Source: an uncultured Oscillospiraceae bacterium
GTDB taxonomy: Bacteria > Bacillota > Clostridia > Oscillospirales > Acutalibacteraceae
Assembly: GCA_900539425.1 (NCBI GenBank)
Contig: UQBX01000014.1
Coordinates: 1-53,043, forward strand
Direction of reading: 5' to 3'
DNA length: 53,043 nt
Part shown: positions 51,103 through 53,043 of the stretch, one piece after another
Numbering within the stretch: position 1 is the first letter of the stretch
Layout: each line of letters starts with the position of its first letter
Notes under the pieces: generated by a model
The model's database searches: none
Seen by the model: only the letters and a program-made list of their open reading frames with translations
What the model was told of the DNA's origin: nothing
Program-made: the position numbers and the translations under genes

Positions 51103-51607
51103 CAGACTCACCGCCCTTCTCGTTTTCAATATACATATCAAGTATTGCGTCAACCTTATTCACGTCAAGGTTGCCGTATACCTCATCATCTATCATTATA
51201 ACGGGAGCAAGTCCGCACGCTCCCACACAGCGGCAGGAATCAATGCTGAACAACCTGTCCTGCGTACATTCTCCGTTTTTTATACCCAGCCGTTCTTCTA
51301 TTCTTTTAAGTACTTTATCTGCGCCCTTAACATAACACGCCGTGCCAAGGCACACGGATATCTGATGCTTGCCCTTCGGCGTAAGGTTGAACTGACTGTA
51401 AAAAGAAGCAACACCGTATACATCGGCTATGGGAATATTAAGCGCTTCGGCAATTCTTTGCTGAATCTCATACGGCAGATAACCGTAAATATCCTGAGCC
51501 TCCTGCAAAACAGGCATTAGCCTGCCGGGTGTGTCCTTATATTTTTCAAAGACTTCGCTTAGCTTTTCTCTCTGACTGCGGGTCTCGTCAGTAAGCATAT
51601 TCTTCAT
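51089..51607 (-). CDS. hydC: HydC, NuoE-like 2Fe-2S subunit of the bifurcating hydrogenase
   Basis: A 172-residue thioredoxin-fold ferredoxin. Its four cluster ligands are in SVCLGTACYVKGA and CRCVGACGLAPV, and the helical N-terminus (GRLMPVLQEAQDIYGYLPYE) is typical of NuoE/HydC. The ATG at 51607 has GGGGGAG upstream. It is the first gene of hydCBA; a single TTGTTAA, a Rex-like half site, lies upstream on the minus strand but lacks a partner. Confidence 0.95.
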   Translation of the reverse strand: MKNMLTDETRSQREKLSEVFEKYKDTPGRLMPVLQEAQDIYGYLPYEIQQRIAEALNIPIADVYGVASFYSQFNLTPKGKHQISVCLGTACYVKGADKVLKRIEERLGIKNGECTQDRLFSIDSCRCVGACGLAPVIMIDDEVYGNLDVNKVDAILDMYIENEKGGESDDDK

Positions 51608-52103
51608 AAAACTCCCCCATTTTTTGAAAAAATGAATTGAATTTAATTTTACTATAAATCTTAACAAAAATCTATACTTTTTTAATAAAATGTTTAAACA
51701 TAAAGTTAATTTTTTATCAATTTAGCACAATTATCTACTCTTTTTAATAAAACTCCACCCTTTTGGGTGCAAAAAAATCGCCGCGAAAACGCGGCTGTGT
51801 TATAAAATAAACTATTTCTGTAAATTAGGTAAATTTTCAATGTATTGTTTAGGCTGTTTTATAAATTTTCCTGTCGCTGTCGGAGCTTCTTCAAACTAAT
51901 ATAAAAATACATATTATTAAACAATAAAAAACACAATGCACGATATATGTAAGAAAGTAGTCAAAAAACAATAAAATGCAAATTGATTGTTATTTCCTGT
52001 TATAATTACACGAAATTTAATGTATAAAATATATAATTGTGTGTTTTTGTATTATTTTTCCATATTTTTTGCATATTAGCTAACAATGGAAATACAATGT
52101 GTT
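51608..52103. other. Long A+T-rich non-coding region
   Basis: About 500 bases with no supportable gene. It should contain the hydCBA promoter near its left end. A hairpin GCCGCG-AAAA-CGCGGC at 51780-51795, followed on the minus strand by a T7 run, looks like a terminator, although no minus-strand gene precedes it. Confidence 0.6.
51780..51795 (-). terminator. Orphan terminator
   Basis: GCCGCG pairs with CGCGGC around AAAA; on the minus strand GATTTTTTTGC follows. It has no obvious gene to terminate. Confidence 0.7.
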
Positions 52104-52200
52104 AAAATACATATGTATTTATCACCACCTAACACCCCGGTGATAAAACCGGCGCAAGCCGTAAAATAGGAGCGGACTATTTGTCCGCTCCGCCTTTTTA
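52104..52200 (+). ncRNA. Second small-RNA candidate
   Basis: A possible promoter TTGCAT-18-TACAAT (52069-52098) leads into three hairpins: TATCACC/GGTGATA (52120-52145), CGGC-GCAA-GCCG with a GNRA loop (52150-52161) and a terminator GGAGCGGAC/GTCCGCTCC (52169-52191) followed by GCCTTTTTA. CCTA in the first loop can pair with TAGG before the terminator, a possible pseudoknot. No gene lies downstream on this strand, so a riboswitch is unlikely. Confidence 0.5.
52169..52199 (+). terminator. Terminator on the plus strand
   Basis: A nine-bp perfect stem with five-base loop, then GCCTTTTTA; ends the candidate small RNA. Confidence 0.82.
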
Positions 52201-52292
52201 TATATGTTTAATATAAGAATAAAATATACCATTATAATAACACCATGACAAACACTTCATGATTAAATAAATCCATAACTGTTTATTAAAAA

Positions 52293-52323
52293 ATCCCGTT
52301 GGTACACAAAGTATCAACGGGAT
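52293..52323. terminator. Terminator of the fibronectin-repeat gene
   Basis: ATCCCGTTGGTAC pairs with GTATCAACGGGAT (one G-U) around a five-base loop, with an A-run before and CTTTTTATTTT after, so active in both directions. Confidence 0.9.
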
Positions 52324-52459
52324 CTTTTTATTTTAAATTAAAACCAAAAGTTTATACGCATTCATATTGCGTTCCATAACACAATTTGTTTTGCACCATG
52401 TTCACAGAAAGAAAACTCTCTTAAACATCTGCCTAACACGGGGCAAATATTGATTTCAG

Positions 52460-53043
52460 TTACGCTTCAACAGCAGCAGTAAAATCACTGTAAAGTTTTG
52501 AGCCCTGATAGTTTTTCCATGTTCTCACTCTTACGTAGTAAGTCTGTGAGGAACTGATGTTACTTATCGTATAACTTGTGCTTCCCGAGCCGTTTACAAA
52601 TTCACCGCCTACAACGTTCTTAAAGTCTTTATCAGTTGCCCACTGAATGTAATATCCGTGGCATGATGCAACATCCCATGTAGCTTTGATTGTACTGCCG
52701 CTCATTTCAACTTCAAGTCCTGTAGGAGCCGCAGGAGCTGCTCCGACGGTTGTTGTTGATGAAGAAGAGCCATAATCGTTGTACGCTACTACTTTTACGG
52801 TGTATTCCCATGAAGGAGTAAGATCTGTAAATGTGAACTTGCTGTCCTTTACATCGCCTTTGAAATATTCAGTGCTTCCGGAAACAATATATACTTTGTA
52901 GCCGTCTGCATTCGAAGATGCTTTCCACTCAAGATAAAGTGATTTGCCTCCGTTGCCGCGTGCATATACGTTATAGCCTGTTGGAGCTGACGGTTTTGCA
53001 CCTGATTTAACAGGAGCAGAGAAATCGCTGTAAAGCTTTGAGC
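52460..53043 (-). CDS. Fibronectin type III repeat protein, 5' part outside the window
   Basis: The frame is open from the stop at 52460 to the window edge (194 codons). It shows two complete fibronectin type III repeats and the end of a third: APTGLEVEMSG...YTISNISSSQTYYVRVRTW and APTGYNVYARGNGG...FTFTDLTPSWEYTVKVVAY. The segment SKLYSDF before each repeat end recurs (SKLYSDFTAAVEA at the terminus and KLYSDFSAPVKSG at the window edge), so the repeats are recent duplicates. Probably a large secreted or wall protein; no anchor is seen at its C-terminus. Confidence 0.88.
   Translation of the reverse strand, partial: SKLYSDFSAPVKSGAKPSAPTGYNVYARGNGGKSLYLEWKASSNADGYKVYIVSGSTEYFKGDVKDSKFTFTDLTPSWEYTVKVVAYNDYGSSSSTTTVGAAPAAPTGLEVEMSGSTIKATWDVASCHGYYIQWATDKDFKNVVGGEFVNGSGSTSYTISNISSSQTYYVRVRTWKNYQGSKLYSDFTAAVEA

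Noticed and set aside
50362..51520. Overlapping plus-strand frames of up to 226 codons
   Set aside because: Shadows of hydB and hydC, no ribosome sites or recognisable domains.
51640..51700. Rex operator before hydCBA
   Set aside because: Only one TTGTTAA half-site is visible; the partner half needed for the 18-bp palindrome is absent.
1..53043. CRISPR array, tRNA or rRNA genes
   Set aside because: No regularly spaced repeats, tRNA cloverleaf or rRNA sequence was seen; an A+T-rich gap could still hide a degenerate one.

Overview
The window looks like a chromosome segment of an anaerobic, low-to-middle G+C Firmicute, most likely a gut Clostridium-type bacterium of the Oscillospiraceae/Ruminococcaceae. 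The evidence is an electron-bifurcating [FeFe] hydrogenase set (hydABC), a GTP-type PEP carboxykinase, type III pantothenate kinase, strong AGGAGG ribosome sites, frequent TTG starts and many hairpin terminators. Most genes run on the minus strand. The genus is inference.

Layout. 1-2080: a LysR regulator divergent from a YeiH-type exporter. 2144-9171: a LacI-controlled sugar cassette (dehydrogenase, TIM-barrel isomerase, binding protein, ATPase, permease) with a large inverted repeat in the divergent control region. 9281-11074: an ArsR / ArsP-like permease / thioredoxin-like operon. 11227-13491: a MarR regulator divergent from an MFS transporter fused to two CBS domains, with a clear promoter and a perfect palindrome at the predicted start of transcription. 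13759-15426: a TetR operon with two small membrane proteins. 16154-18454: a very A+T-rich island with one large protein that joins a SAP-like region, a nuclease-like motif and two NUMOD1-like repeats. 18805-25320: guaA, a probable 165-nt small RNA with its own promoter and terminator, a Ser/Thr-rich surface protein, a Cys-rich KTR-like protein, purA, a SecB-like protein, a polysaccharide deacetylase with Ig-like repeats and a small Cys-rich protein. 25588-34988: housekeeping genes (pckG, tsaD, rimI, polA, a membrane M28 peptidase, a DUF1015 protein, coaX).

35151-45674 is a compact phage-derived cluster of PBSX/XkdA-like order: terminase, portal, protease/scaffold, decoration, capsid, connectors, then directly the LysM hub, tail hub, spike, gp25, baseplate J, DUF2313 and a fibre. 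The genes for sheath, tube, tail chaperones and tape measure, normally between connectors and hub, are absent; a 28-codon ORF sits at the junction. No integrase, repressor or lysis gene is visible, yet every remaining frame is open.

45822-51607: an ECF sigma factor with a membrane anti-sigma-like partner, then hydABC. 51608-53043: a long A+T-rich non-coding stretch with a second small-RNA candidate, and the 3' part of a fibronectin type III repeat protein that runs off the window.

Best candidates for something undescribed: the shaft-less phage-like cluster, the A+T-rich nuclease/NUMOD1 protein, the small RNA at 20495-20660, and the MFS-CBS fusion with its operator.
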